This document shows positions 36,073 through 44,651 of a stretch of 64,000 bases of DNA, piece after piece. Numbering within the stretch: the stretch's first letter is position 1; every line of letters begins with the position of its first letter. The position numbers were made by a program, and so were the translations under genes. The notes beneath the pieces are model-generated. The model was not told where the DNA came from and did not search any database. It was given only the letters and a program-made list of their open reading frames with translations. Source of the DNA: Bradyrhizobium liaoningense (GTDB lineage: Bacteria > Pseudomonadota > Alphaproteobacteria > Rhizobiales > Xanthobacteraceae); NCBI RefSeq assembly GCF_018130785.1, contig NZ_JAFCJT010000004.1, positions 43,501-107,500 on the forward strand, read 5' to 3'.

Positions 36073-36879
36073 TTACGCCGCCGGCGCCTTGGGCGCGCGA
36101 TTGCGGGAGTTGCGCTGGAAGAACAGCGCCTGGCTCGCCACCGCCGACACCATCGCGGGCTGGAACGGCTTCGAGATCAGGAACGCCGGCTCGGGGCGCT
36201 CGCCGGTCAGGAAGCGTTCCGGATAGGCGGTGATGAACACCACCGGCACCTCGAAGGTGCGCAGCAGCTCGTTGACGGCATCCAGGCCCGACGAGCCGTC
36301 GGCGAGCTGGATGTCGGCGAGGATCAGGCCGGGCCGCTTGTTCTTGGCCAGCGCCACTGCATCGGCATGGGTGCGCGCGACGCCGACGACGTTGTGGCCG
36401 AGATTCTTCACGAGGCTTTCGAGGTCCATGGCGATGAAGGTCTCGTCCTCGATGATCAGCACGTCGGTGGCGATCTCGGCCGCCATCTCGCGTCCCGCAG
36501 CATCCGCAAGCCGGCGCGTCTCGGCGACGTCGGTGCCGAGGACAAAGCCGACTTCCTCTTCCGAGAAACCCTCGAGCGAGAGCAGCAGGAACGCCTGCCG
36601 CGGCAGGGGCGTGATGTTCGACAGGCGCCGCTCCGGCGGCATCGGCAACGTCGTCACCTCGGCATCGTCGTTGACGGAAACCGAATTCCAGATCTGGGTG
36701 AACAGCCGGAACAGGCCGGCGCGCGGTCCGTGGCTCTCGTCGAGCACCGACGGATCTCCCAGCATGGCTTCCAACATGGCTGCGACATAGGCGTCACCGG
36801 AGGCCTGGCTGCCGGTCAGGGCGCGCGCATACCGGCGCAACAACGGCAAGTGTTCAGCAACAAGCTGTGAACGGGACAT
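36073..36879 (-). CDS. phyR: PhyR anti-anti-sigma response regulator
   Basis: 268 residues. The N-terminal half mimics an ECF sigma factor (regions 2 and 4). The C-terminal receiver has acidic residues IIEDE (142-146), phospho-acceptor D189 (LILADIQL) and the lysine in ISKPFQ. When phosphorylated it binds NepR and frees EcfG, the partner-switch of the alphaproteobacterial general stress response. Start ATG 36879; an ATG five codons upstream is possible. It is divergent from nepR-ecfG. A GGAAC-N16-CGTA site upstream suggests autoregulation. No HWE/HisKA_2 kinase lies in the window. Confidence 0.95.
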   Translation of the reverse strand: MSRSQLVAEHLPLLRRYARALTGSQASGDAYVAAMLEAMLGDPSVLDESHGPRAGLFRLFTQIWNSVSVNDDAEVTTLPMPPERRLSNITPLPRQAFLLLSLEGFSEEEVGFVLGTDVAETRRLADAAGREMAAEIATDVLIIEDETFIAMDLESLVKNLGHNVVGVARTHADAVALAKNKRPGLILADIQLADGSSGLDAVNELLRTFEVPVVFITAYPERFLTGERPEPAFLISKPFQPAMVSAVASQALFFQRNSRNRAPKAPAA

Positions 36880-36958
36880 CCCCACTCCATTCATCTTCGG
36901 GCCAACCTTGAAGAACCAGGCAACACGAGGGGAGGCCCGGTTCCCCTGCTGGGCTGAC

Positions 36959-36983
36959 TACGCCTCAGGCCAAGAAAAGTTCC
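36959..36983 (-). promoter_or_regulatory. near-consensus sigma-EcfG promoter of phyR
   Basis: On the minus strand, GGAAC (36983-36979), a 16-base spacer and CGTA (36962-36959), one base off CGTT. It would start transcription about 75 bases before the phyR ATG. On the plus strand, two GGGAAC boxes (about 36992 and 37029) face nepR but have no CGTT at the right distance. Confidence 0.5.
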
Positions 36984-37099
36984 GCTTATCTGGGAACTTT
37001 TTGTCGAACCTCGAATTGTGCCTATCCAGGGAACGGCTCCCGGTTGAGAGAACTTCTCGATTTTACAGTTACTTAACTCGGGGAAACGTGGAACAGGTC

Positions 37100-37333
37100 A
37101 TGAAAGATCTCAAGTCTCAAGCCAGCAAAAGCACGACCCCCGGCAAGGGAGGCCTAACTCCGGAGATTCAATCCCGGATCGGCCACCAGTTGCGCGCCAT
37201 GTACGATGATGTGGTGCGGCAGGGGGTTCCGGACCGGTTCGCGGAACTGATCAAGAAGCTTGATGCGCCGGGAGGCGCATCCCAAGTGGGAACGGATGGG
37301 GGCTCCAACGACAACAACAATGGGAGGGATTAA
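37100..37333 (+). CDS. nepR: anti-sigma factor NepR
   Basis: 77 residues. The core LTPEIQSRIGHQLRAMYDDV and the following VPDRFAELIKKLD form the two helices that clamp EcfG and, alternatively, PhyR. The Asn/Gly-rich tail is disordered. Start ATG 37100; a GTG four codons earlier is possible. Its stop overlaps the ecfG start (TAATG), giving coupled synthesis of sigma and anti-sigma. Confidence 0.92.
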   Translation: MKDLKSQASKSTTPGKGGLTPEIQSRIGHQLRAMYDDVVRQGVPDRFAELIKKLDAPGGASQVGTDGGSNDNNNGRD

Positions 37334-37881
37334 TGCCTCTCACCGACTCCCTGCGTGACGACATCCTCGCGGCCGTGCCCAGTTTGCGCGCGTTCGCGAT
37401 CTCGCTGAGCGGTAATGCCGACCGTGCCGACGATCTGGTGCAGGAAACGCTGTTGCGTGCGCTCGCCAACATCGACTCGTTCCAGCCCGGCTCCAACCTG
37501 CCAGCGTGGCTGTTCACGATCCTTCGCAACCTGTTCCGCTCTGACTATCGCAAGCGGCGGCGGGAGGTGGAGGATGCCGAAGGCAACTACGCCAAGACGC
37601 TGAAGACGCAGCCCTCGCAGAACGCGCATCTCGAGTTCGAGGAGTTCCGCGGCGCGCTCGAGAAGCTTCCGCAGGACCAGCGCGAAGCCCTGATCTTGGT
37701 CGGCGCCTCCGGCTTCTCCTATGAGGATGCAGCCTCGATCTGCGGCTGTGCGGTCGGCACGATCAAGAGCCGCGTCAATCGCGCGCGCTCCAAGCTCGCC
37801 GCGCTGCTCTATGTCGACGGCGCCGAGGATTTTGGGCCCGATGAGACCGTGCGCGCCGTAATCGGCGGCAGCGGCGGATAG
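37333..37881 (+). CDS. ecfG: general stress response ECF sigma factor EcfG
   Basis: 182 residues of the ECF15 type. Region 2 includes RADDLVQETLLRAL (about residues 31-44). Region 4 includes LPQDQREALILVGASGFSYE and GTIKSRVNRAR. It directs RNA polymerase to GGAAC-N16/17-CGTT promoters and is held inactive by NepR. At least three exact matches to that promoter occur elsewhere in this window. A strong terminator follows. Confidence 0.95.
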   Translation: MPLTDSLRDDILAAVPSLRAFAISLSGNADRADDLVQETLLRALANIDSFQPGSNLPAWLFTILRNLFRSDYRKRRREVEDAEGNYAKTLKTQPSQNAHLEFEEFRGALEKLPQDQREALILVGASGFSYEDAASICGCAVGTIKSRVNRARSKLAALLYVDGAEDFGPDETVRAVIGGSGG

Positions 37882-37912
37882 CGGCCGGGTCAATCGGACC
37901 GAGACGAATGTG

Positions 37913-37940
37913 AAGGCGGCCGTTTCTGCGGCCGCCTTTG
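37913..37940 (+). terminator. terminator of nepR-ecfG
   Basis: A 10-bp stem AAGGCGGCCG / CGGCCGCCTT with loop TTTCTG, then a weak tail TGCG. It lies 32 bases after the ecfG stop. The symmetric A/T ends could also serve the convergent nitroreductase gene. Confidence 0.7.
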
Positions 37941-37981
37941 CGTGCGCGGAAAGCTAAAGGCGCAGGCCCAGAGCCACTCGA

Positions 37982-38683
37982 TCACTCTTCCACGAAGGCC
38001 ACGGTGTCCGCCACGCGCGCGCGCGAGGTACGGTAGTTGTTGACCTTGTGCGCGTTGTCGGCATAGCCGAACGAGATGCCGCAGACGACGCGGCGGTCGT
38101 CGGGCAGCTTGAAGTGGCTGCGGATCAGGCTGGAATGGCGCGCGAGCGCCGCCTGCGGAATGGTGCCGAGCCCGAGCGCCTGCGCCGCGAGCATGAAGTT
38201 CGAGACATAGGCGCCGCAATCGATCGCACCGTAGATGCCGAGCGGCTCATTGGTGTGGATGATCGCGACATGCGGCGCACCGAAGAAATTGTAGTTTTCC
38301 AGCGCCTGTTTTGCGTAGGCGCTTCTGTCGCCGCGGGCGATGCCGAGCGTGTTGTAGAGCTGGAAGCCGCTCTCGCGGCGGCGCTCGAGATAGACGCCGA
38401 CATATTCGCGCGGCGGGGTGAAGTCGTAATCGTCACCCAATCCGCCCGACGCTTCCTTGTAGATCGCCTGGCGGAAGCGCTCCTTGGCCGCGCCACTGGC
38501 GATGATGACCTGCCAGGGCTGGCTGTTGCACCAGGACGCCGTGCGCTGCGCGGTGGTCAGCACATGCTCGATGGTCGCGCGATCGACCTCCTTGGCTAAG
38601 AAAGCGCGGACGGAGTAGCGCTCGTTGAGGAGTTCCTCGAGCACGTCGATGCGGTCTTGGCTCTGGTTCACTTTAGCGTCCAT
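37982..38683 (-). CDS. nitroreductase family protein
   Basis: 233-residue FMN-dependent NAD(P)H oxidoreductase. The N-terminal RYSVRAF with the following ASWCNSQPWQVI (FMN phosphate and ring contacts) and the C-terminal CGISFGYAD are typical. It probably acts as a dimer on quinones or nitro compounds; the natural substrate is unknown. It lies convergent to ecfG with no operon partner. Confidence 0.85.
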   Translation of the reverse strand: MDAKVNQSQDRIDVLEELLNERYSVRAFLAKEVDRATIEHVLTTAQRTASWCNSQPWQVIIASGAAKERFRQAIYKEASGGLGDDYDFTPPREYVGVYLERRRESGFQLYNTLGIARGDRSAYAKQALENYNFFGAPHVAIIHTNEPLGIYGAIDCGAYVSNFMLAAQALGLGTIPQAALARHSSLIRSHFKLPDDRRVVCGISFGYADNAHKVNNYRTSRARVADTVAFVEE

Positions 38684-38707
38684 GGATCAGCTCGCATTGT
38701 TTTCTTC

Positions 38708-38814
38708 GTGGGGTGGGCAAAAACGCGCCAGCGCCGTGCCCACCGCCAAACGTGCTCCGGCGCATCTGCATATGGTGGGCACGCTTCGCTTTGCCCACCC
38801 TACGAGATACAGCG
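38708..38814. repeat. palindromic repeat, family 2 (GGGTGGGCA type)
   Basis: Outer arms are GGGGTGGGCAAA and TTTGCCCACCCTACG, with a second inverted pair GTGCCCACC / GGTGGGCAC inside. A close copy is at 50103-50193. It lies between the nitroreductase and acyl-CoA dehydrogenase genes. Confidence 0.8.
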
Positions 38815-38824
38815 AGAGGCTGGA

Positions 38825-40069
38825 TCAACGCCCCTTGGTCGGGATCTTGTTATACGGCACATCCTTGTCGACGCGGATGTCGCCCGGCAATCCCAGCACG
38901 CGCTCCGCGATGATGTTGCGCAGGATCTCGTCGGTGCCGCCGGCGATGCGCATTGAGGGCGAGGACAGCAGCATCTGCTGGAACTGGCCCTGCACCGTCT
39001 CCTCGTCGGTGCCGGTGAGAGCGCCAGCCGCGCCCTGGAGGTCCATGGCATAGGTTGCGATGTCCTGGAGCATCATGCCCGAAACCAGCTTGCCGATCGA
39101 ATTTTCCGGGCCCGGCCGCTCGCCCTTCGACAGCGCCGAGATCGCGCGGTAGCTGGTGTATTTCAGCCCGCTCGACTTCACCGCCCAGCTCGCAAGTTTC
39201 GAGCGCACGGCCGGATCGTCGATGGCGAGCCCGTCCTCCAGCATCAGGTTGGAGCAGAACTCGAACAGTTCAGGGACGCCGGTCGCAAGCCGCGAGCCGA
39301 TCGACATCCGCTCGTTCATCAGTGTCGTCAGCGACACGCTCCAGCCCTCGCCGACGGCGCCGAGGCGCTGGCTGTCTGATATCACCACATCCGTGAAATA
39401 GACCTCGTTGAACTCCTGCATGCCGTTGGCCTGCTTGATCGGGCGGACCTCGACGCCGGGGCTCTTCATGTCCAGGAAGAACATGGTGAGGCCCTTGTGC
39501 TTGGGCACGTTCGGATCGGTGCGTGCGATCAACAGGCCGAAGTCGGAATAATGCGCGCCAGAGGTCCAGATCTTCTGGCCGTTGACGACCCAGTTGTCGC
39601 CCTTCTTTTCCGCGCGCGTCCGCAGACCGGCGACGTCGGAGCCGGCGGACGGCTCGGAGAACAGCTGGCACCAGATCTCCTCGCCGGAGGCGAGCTTTGG
39701 CAGATGACGGCGCTTGGCATCCTCGCTGCCAAAAGCCATCACGGTCGGGCCGCACATGCCCTCGCCGATCTGGAATGGCTGCGTCAGCTTGCCGTAGACG
39801 CCCTCTTCCTGCTGCCAGATGACGCGCTCGATCGGCGTGGCGCCGCGGCCGCCATATTCCTTTGGCCAGTGCAGGCAGGCCCAGTTGCCCTCGAACTTCT
39901 TCTTCTGCCAGGCCTTGCCGACATCGACGATGTCGTGCTTCGCAAGCCGGATGCGGCCGAGCGAGGATTTTGACAGCTCGGCATGCAGTTCCTTCGGCGC
40001 GTTGGCCTCGACCCATTGGCGCGCGGTCACGCGGAATGCGGCTTCCTGCGGGGTATCGTCGAAATTCAT
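38825..40069 (-). CDS. acyl-CoA dehydrogenase (paralogue A)
   Basis: 414-residue FAD enzyme introducing a 2,3-double bond into an acyl-CoA. Flavin/substrate signatures are CQLFSEPSAGSDVAGLRT and the C-terminal GGTDEILRNIIAERVLGLP. It is closely related to the next gene, sharing the N-terminus MNFDDTPQEA and the C-terminus NKIPTKGR; the pair arose by tandem duplication. Start ATG 40069. A family-3 repeat separates the two. Confidence 0.88.
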   Translation of the reverse strand: MNFDDTPQEAAFRVTARQWVEANAPKELHAELSKSSLGRIRLAKHDIVDVGKAWQKKKFEGNWACLHWPKEYGGRGATPIERVIWQQEEGVYGKLTQPFQIGEGMCGPTVMAFGSEDAKRRHLPKLASGEEIWCQLFSEPSAGSDVAGLRTRAEKKGDNWVVNGQKIWTSGAHYSDFGLLIARTDPNVPKHKGLTMFFLDMKSPGVEVRPIKQANGMQEFNEVYFTDVVISDSQRLGAVGEGWSVSLTTLMNERMSIGSRLATGVPELFEFCSNLMLEDGLAIDDPAVRSKLASWAVKSSGLKYTSYRAISALSKGERPGPENSIGKLVSGMMLQDIATYAMDLQGAAGALTGTDEETVQGQFQQMLLSSPSMRIAGGTDEILRNIIAERVLGLPGDIRVDKDVPYNKIPTKGR

Positions 40070-40087
40070 CTTCGAGCTCTCCTCTTT

Positions 40088-40204
40088 CGTGCCCCGGACG
40101 CTGCGCAGCGCGAAGCGGTGCGCTGCAGAGCCGGGGCCCATTGTAGCCTTCTAAGTCCCGGCTCTGCGAAGCAGCGCTACGCGCTGCATCGCGTCCGGGA
40201 CACG
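40088..40204. repeat. palindromic repeat, family 3 (GTGCCCCGGACG type)
   Basis: Outer arms are CGTGCCCCGGACG and CGTCCGGGACACG. The inner pair AGCCGGGGCCC / GTCCCGGCTCTG nests inside. A second copy is at 57312-57440. It fills the gap between the two paralogous dehydrogenases. Confidence 0.8.
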
Positions 40205-40207
40205 GAC

Positions 40208-41449
40208 TCATCTTCCCTTCGTCGGGATCTTGTTGAACGGCACGTCCTTGTCGACACGGATATCGCCGGGCAGGCCCAGCACCCGCTCGGCGATGATGTT
40301 GCGCATGATCTCGTCGGTGCCGCCTTCGACGCGGGTGCCGGGCGCGCGCAGCAGCATCGCCTGGAAACGGCCGGCGAGCTCGCCATCCTCGGCGCTGACG
40401 ACGCCGCTTGCACCTTGCAGATCCAGCGCGTAGGTCGCGACGTCCTGGATCATCGAGCCCGCCACCAGCTTGCCGATCGAATTCTCCGGACCCGGGCGCT
40501 CGCCCTTCGACAGCGCCGAGATCGCTCGCATGCTGGTGTATTTCAGCCCGCTCGCCTTCACGGCCCAGTTCGCGAGCTTCGAGCGCACCGCGCGATCCTC
40601 GATCGCCGGGCCGTCATCAAGCATCAGGCTGGAGCAATATTCGAACAGCTCCGGGAACCCGGTCGAGACGGCCGCGCCGATCGCGCTGCGCTCGTTCATC
40701 AGCGTGGTCAGCGAGACGTTCCAGCCGTCACCGACCTCGCCGAGACGCTGATGATCGGGAATGCGGACGTTGGTGAAATAGACCTCGTTGAAGTCGGATG
40801 CGCCGCTCGCCTGCTTGATCGGCCGCACCTCGACGCCCGGGCTCTTCATGTCCAGGAAGAACATGGTAAGGCCCTTGTGCTTGGGCACGGTCGGATCGGT
40901 GCGGGTGAGCAGGATGCCGTAGTCGGAATAATGCGCGCCCGACGTCCAGATCTTCTGGCCGTTGATCACCCAGTCATCACCGTCCTTCTCGGCGCGCGTG
41001 CGCAGGCCCGCGACGTCCGAGCCGCCGGCCGGCTCGGAGAACAGCTGGCACCAGACCTTTTCGCCGGAGGCGAGCGGCGGGAGGTACGTGCGCTTATGCT
41101 CCTCGCGCGCGAACGCCATCATGGTCGGCCCGCACATGCCGTGGCCGATGATGAACATGCGGGAGAGCTGGCCGAACGGCCCCTCTTCCTGCTGCCAGAT
41201 CACGCGCTCGATCGGCGACGAGCCGCGGCCGCCATACTCCTTCGGCCAGTGCAGGCAGGCCCAGCCGGCATCGGCCTTCTTCTTCTGCCAGGCCTTTGCC
41301 ACTTCGAGGATGTTGGCGTTCTTGAGCTGGGTGCGGCCCAGCGAAGACTTGCGCAGCTCTTCCTCGTATTGTTTGGGCGCATTCGCGCCGATCCAGGCGC
41401 GGGCGGTGGCGCGGAATTCGGCTTCCTGCGGGGTGTCGTCGAAGTTCAT
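40208..41449 (-). CDS. acyl-CoA dehydrogenase (paralogue B)
   Basis: 413-residue FAD-dependent dehydrogenase. CQLFSEPAGGSDVAGLRT and GGTDEIMRNIIAERVLGLP match paralogue A. It follows the smaller 375-residue dehydrogenase by 15 bases; the 375-residue type and this larger type often occur together and may form a heteromeric enzyme, as in steroid side-chain or branched-chain acid catabolism. The substrate is unknown. Confidence 0.88.
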   Translation of the reverse strand: MNFDDTPQEAEFRATARAWIGANAPKQYEEELRKSSLGRTQLKNANILEVAKAWQKKKADAGWACLHWPKEYGGRGSSPIERVIWQQEEGPFGQLSRMFIIGHGMCGPTMMAFAREEHKRTYLPPLASGEKVWCQLFSEPAGGSDVAGLRTRAEKDGDDWVINGQKIWTSGAHYSDYGILLTRTDPTVPKHKGLTMFFLDMKSPGVEVRPIKQASGASDFNEVYFTNVRIPDHQRLGEVGDGWNVSLTTLMNERSAIGAAVSTGFPELFEYCSSLMLDDGPAIEDRAVRSKLANWAVKASGLKYTSMRAISALSKGERPGPENSIGKLVAGSMIQDVATYALDLQGASGVVSAEDGELAGRFQAMLLRAPGTRVEGGTDEIMRNIIAERVLGLPGDIRVDKDVPFNKIPTKGR

Positions 41450-41464
41450 GACGTGATCCTTCGC

Positions 41465-42592
41465 TTACGCCGCGTTCTTCTTGCGCATGCGGTCGATCAA
41501 CTGGTCTTCCCAATAGCTGAGGCTGCCGAGCCCCAACGCCATCGCGTTGGCGCGGCGGTAGTACATGTGGCAGTCGAACTCCCAGGTGAAACCCATGCCG
41601 CCGTGAACCTGGATGTTGTTCTTGGCGCAGTGCTGGAACGCCTGTGTCGCGCTGATGCGCGCGGCGGCGGCCGCTTCCGGTAATTCGCTGGCGTTGGTCG
41701 AAAGCGCCCAGGCGCCGTAATAGCTGTTGGAGCGCGCCAGCGTGGCCGAGACATACATGTCGGCCAGCATGTGCTTGACCGCCTGGAACGAGCCGATCTG
41801 GCGGCCGAAAGCGATGCGGTCGAGCGCGTAGTCGCGGCCCATCTCAAGCGCGCGGTCGGAACCGCCGACCTGCTCGAAGGCGCACAGTACCGCGGCACGG
41901 TCGAGCACCTGAGTGAGGATGCTCCAGCCTTCGCCGGTGGCACCGAGCGGCTCGGCCTTGCAATCCCTGAAGGTGATCTCGGCCTGTCCGCGGGTCGGGT
42001 CGAGATTGGTGAGGCTTTTCACCTCGACGCCACCCGCCTTGAGGTCAACCAGGAACAGCGAGATGTCACCGTCGCGTCCGCTCGATCCCGTGCGCGCGGC
42101 AACCACAGCAAAGTCGGCGACCGTACCATCGGCAACCGGCTTCTTGACGCCGTTGAGCACGCCGTTCGCAGCGGTGAGCTTGACGTTCTTCGGCGACGGA
42201 TTGCCCTTGCCCTCGAACAGCGCCAGCGTGCCGATCGCCTCGCCCGCGGCGATCGCCGGCAGCCATTTCTTCTTCTGCGCATCGCTGCCCGCGATCAGCA
42301 GTGCCTCGGCGGCAAGATACACGGTCGAGGAGAAGGGCACCGGCGCGTTCGCCCTGCCCATTTCCTCTGCGATCACGCAGAGCTCGAGATGGCCCGCACC
42401 GGCTCCACCGAACTCCTCGGGGATCGCGACGCCGAGGAAACCCATCTCGGCGAGGCCCTTCCACAACTCCTTGTCGTAGGGCGCCTTGCCGTCGAGCACG
42501 GCGCGCACCGCCTTGGGCGAGCATTTTTCGGCGAGGAATTTGCGCGCCTGGTCGCGGAGCTGCTTCTGGTCGTCTGAGAAATCGAAATTCAT
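41465..42592 (-). CDS. acyl-CoA dehydrogenase (375-residue type)
   Basis: 375 residues. The C-terminal QVHGGMGFTWEFDCHMYYRR contains the probable catalytic Glu (GFTWE). The N-terminal half has the PEEFGGAGAG loop. It lacks the SEPxxGSD stretch of the larger paralogues, consistent with a partner subunit. Gene order with paralogue B, 15 bases downstream, supports an alpha2beta2-type pair. Confidence 0.88.
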   Translation of the reverse strand: MNFDFSDDQKQLRDQARKFLAEKCSPKAVRAVLDGKAPYDKELWKGLAEMGFLGVAIPEEFGGAGAGHLELCVIAEEMGRANAPVPFSSTVYLAAEALLIAGSDAQKKKWLPAIAAGEAIGTLALFEGKGNPSPKNVKLTAANGVLNGVKKPVADGTVADFAVVAARTGSSGRDGDISLFLVDLKAGGVEVKSLTNLDPTRGQAEITFRDCKAEPLGATGEGWSILTQVLDRAAVLCAFEQVGGSDRALEMGRDYALDRIAFGRQIGSFQAVKHMLADMYVSATLARSNSYYGAWALSTNASELPEAAAAARISATQAFQHCAKNNIQVHGGMGFTWEFDCHMYYRRANAMALGLGSLSYWEDQLIDRMRKKNAA

Positions 42593-42614
42593 GGCGGGCT
42601 ACCTTTTTCTTACT

Positions 42615-42716
42615 GTCATTCCGGGGCGCGACGAAGTCGCGAGCCCGGAATCCATTTCGCCGCGCGCTTGCGGCCTGATGGATTCCGGGTTCGCGCTAGG
42701 CGCGCCCCGGAATGAC
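42615..42716. repeat. long palindromic repeat, family 1
   Basis: Same ends as the copy at 16365: GTCATTCCGG and CCGGAATGAC, with inner GGAATCCAT / ATGGATTCC. It lies between the ligase and dehydrogenase genes and could form a hairpin in their shared transcript. Confidence 0.85.
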
Positions 42717-42735
42717 GATTGGAGACAGTCTTGAT

Positions 42736-44607
42736 TCATCGCAGCACGATCACATCCTGGTCCGGCTTGTCCGCATAGAGCCGCTCCACCAGCGCCGCAC
42801 GACGTTCCAGGCCCGCGCGCTGGTTGATGTAGCCCTTGTCGGTGAGCTCGTTGCCGTCGATCGAGGGCGGCTCGGCCATCAGCATGGCACGGGCGATAAT
42901 GCGGCTGCTGGCGCCTTCACATTCCTTGTTGTGGGTCTCCAGCCCGCGCTTGAAGCAGGCGACCACCTCGGGATGTTTTACGGCATCCTCAAAGCTGAGA
43001 TCGGCACTGCCGACAAGCTGGCGACAGGCGTGCAGGTTTGGCCAGGCGAGCAGTCCGATGAAGGCGCGATCCTGTCCCGCAACCAGCGCGTCATGCACGA
43101 CCGGCGTCGCGGCCGCGATCGCATCGGTACGCAGCGAGCCGACATGGACGAAGGTGCCGGTGGTGAGCTTGAAATCCTCGACGACGCGGCCGGCAAAGAT
43201 GATGCCCTTCACCGGATCGGAATCGTCGACGAAGATGCCAGCGTCACCGATGCAATAAAAACCTTCCTCGTCGAACATCTTCTTGGTCAGGTCCGGCTGA
43301 CCGAAATAGCCGGGCGTGACGTTGACGCCGCGCAGGCGCAGCTCGTATTTCGAGCCGCACGGCACCATCTTCAATTCCACGCCGGGGAACGGCAGGCCGA
43401 TCAGGCCGACGCGCTCGGTGTCCCAATAGGTACCGGTCGAGGTCGGCGCCGTCTCGGTCGAGCCCCAGCCGGTGTAGAACACGATGCGCTCGCCGGTCGT
43501 CCTCACGGCGAGGGCCTGCATGCGTTCATAGAGATCATCGGGTAGCCGCGCGCCGCCATAGGCCATGATCGAAAGGTTCTTGAAGAACGAGCGGCACAGC
43601 GCGTCGTCCTTTTCCATCGCAGCCGCGAGCGCGGCATAGCCGGCCGGCACGTTGGCGTAATAGGTCGGCGAGATCTCGCGTAGATTCTTGATGGTTTCCT
43701 CAAGCTGGCCCGGCATCGGCCGGCCGTCGTCGATATAGAGCGTGCCGCCGTCGACCAGCACCGGGTGAAACGCGGCATTGCCGCCCATGGTGTGATTCCA
43801 CGGCATCCAGTCGAGCACGGTGGCCAACGGGCCGCCCGCGGTGCGTGGCCGCACCTGCATCATCATCGCCGCATTGGCGCACATCATCTCCTGCGTGTTG
43901 ATGACGGCCTTGGGCATGCCGGTCGAGCCGGACGTGAACAGCAGCTTGCCGACGGTATCCGGCGTGATCTTCGCGATCGACGCGTCGACGTCTGGGGTCA
44001 CGGGCGTTGCCGCGAGTTCGGCAAAGCTGACGCTCTTGACGCCGTCGCAGGGGCGCACGACGTGAACGACGGTGACGCCGGCGAGGTCGAGCGCCTTCAG
44101 CGCCTTCTCGAAGGTCGGGCCGTCCTGCACCATCACCACGGCCGGCTTGATCAGGTCGAACAGGTATTTCAGCTTGACGTGATCATGACTCATCAAGGAG
44201 TAAGCCGGTGACACGGGAGCCGCCGGCGAGCGCGCCTGCATCGCGGCCTGCGTCATCAGCGCATGCTCGATCGAATTGCCGGAGAGGATCGTGACCGGGC
44301 GCCCCTCAAGCTTGAGATCGAGAAGCGCCTGCGTCAGCGCATCCACAGTGCGCTTGGCTTCGCCATACGACACCTTGCGCCATTCGCGGTTCGCTCCGCC
44401 GCGCTGCGCGAGCCAGATGCGCTCGGGCGCCTCCTTGGCCCATTTCGCCAGCGAGGCCGGAAGATGCGTCTCGTAAGCCTGCAGCGGAATGCGCGACTTC
44501 AGCACCACCGTGCCGTCGTCGCGGCGTTCGACGTCGATGTCGCGCGCGAGCCACTCGACCTTGCGAAAGGCGGGCTTCGTCATCACTGCCGCCGCGCTTC
44601 CACTCAT
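42736..44607 (-). CDS. feruloyl-CoA synthase-like AMP-forming ligase
   Basis: 623 residues. The N-terminal domain (VEWLARDIDVERRDDG, then an LKSR-type strand and WAKEAPERIWLAQR) is typical of feruloyl/coumaroyl-CoA synthases. The ATP motif is LLFTSGSTGMPKAV near residue 228. The C-terminal hinge is FAGRVVEDFKL. It would activate an aromatic or long-chain acid to CoA, feeding the dehydrogenases downstream. With no vanillin-forming hydratase beside it, ferulate as substrate is uncertain. Confidence 0.8.
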   Translation of the reverse strand: MSGSAAAVMTKPAFRKVEWLARDIDVERRDDGTVVLKSRIPLQAYETHLPASLAKWAKEAPERIWLAQRGGANREWRKVSYGEAKRTVDALTQALLDLKLEGRPVTILSGNSIEHALMTQAAMQARSPAAPVSPAYSLMSHDHVKLKYLFDLIKPAVVMVQDGPTFEKALKALDLAGVTVVHVVRPCDGVKSVSFAELAATPVTPDVDASIAKITPDTVGKLLFTSGSTGMPKAVINTQEMMCANAAMMMQVRPRTAGGPLATVLDWMPWNHTMGGNAAFHPVLVDGGTLYIDDGRPMPGQLEETIKNLREISPTYYANVPAGYAALAAAMEKDDALCRSFFKNLSIMAYGGARLPDDLYERMQALAVRTTGERIVFYTGWGSTETAPTSTGTYWDTERVGLIGLPFPGVELKMVPCGSKYELRLRGVNVTPGYFGQPDLTKKMFDEEGFYCIGDAGIFVDDSDPVKGIIFAGRVVEDFKLTTGTFVHVGSLRTDAIAAATPVVHDALVAGQDRAFIGLLAWPNLHACRQLVGSADLSFEDAVKHPEVVACFKRGLETHNKECEGASSRIIARAMLMAEPPSIDGNELTDKGYINQRAGLERRAALVERLYADKPDQDVIVLR

Positions 44608-44651
44608 TTTGCGTCTCCCGGAATTATCGTCCTTTGCGGATCGTTCTCGTT

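Noticed and set aside
36990..37060. Sigma-EcfG promoter for nepR-ecfG
   Set aside because: Two GGGAAC boxes are present, but neither has CGTT or a near match 16-17 bases downstream.
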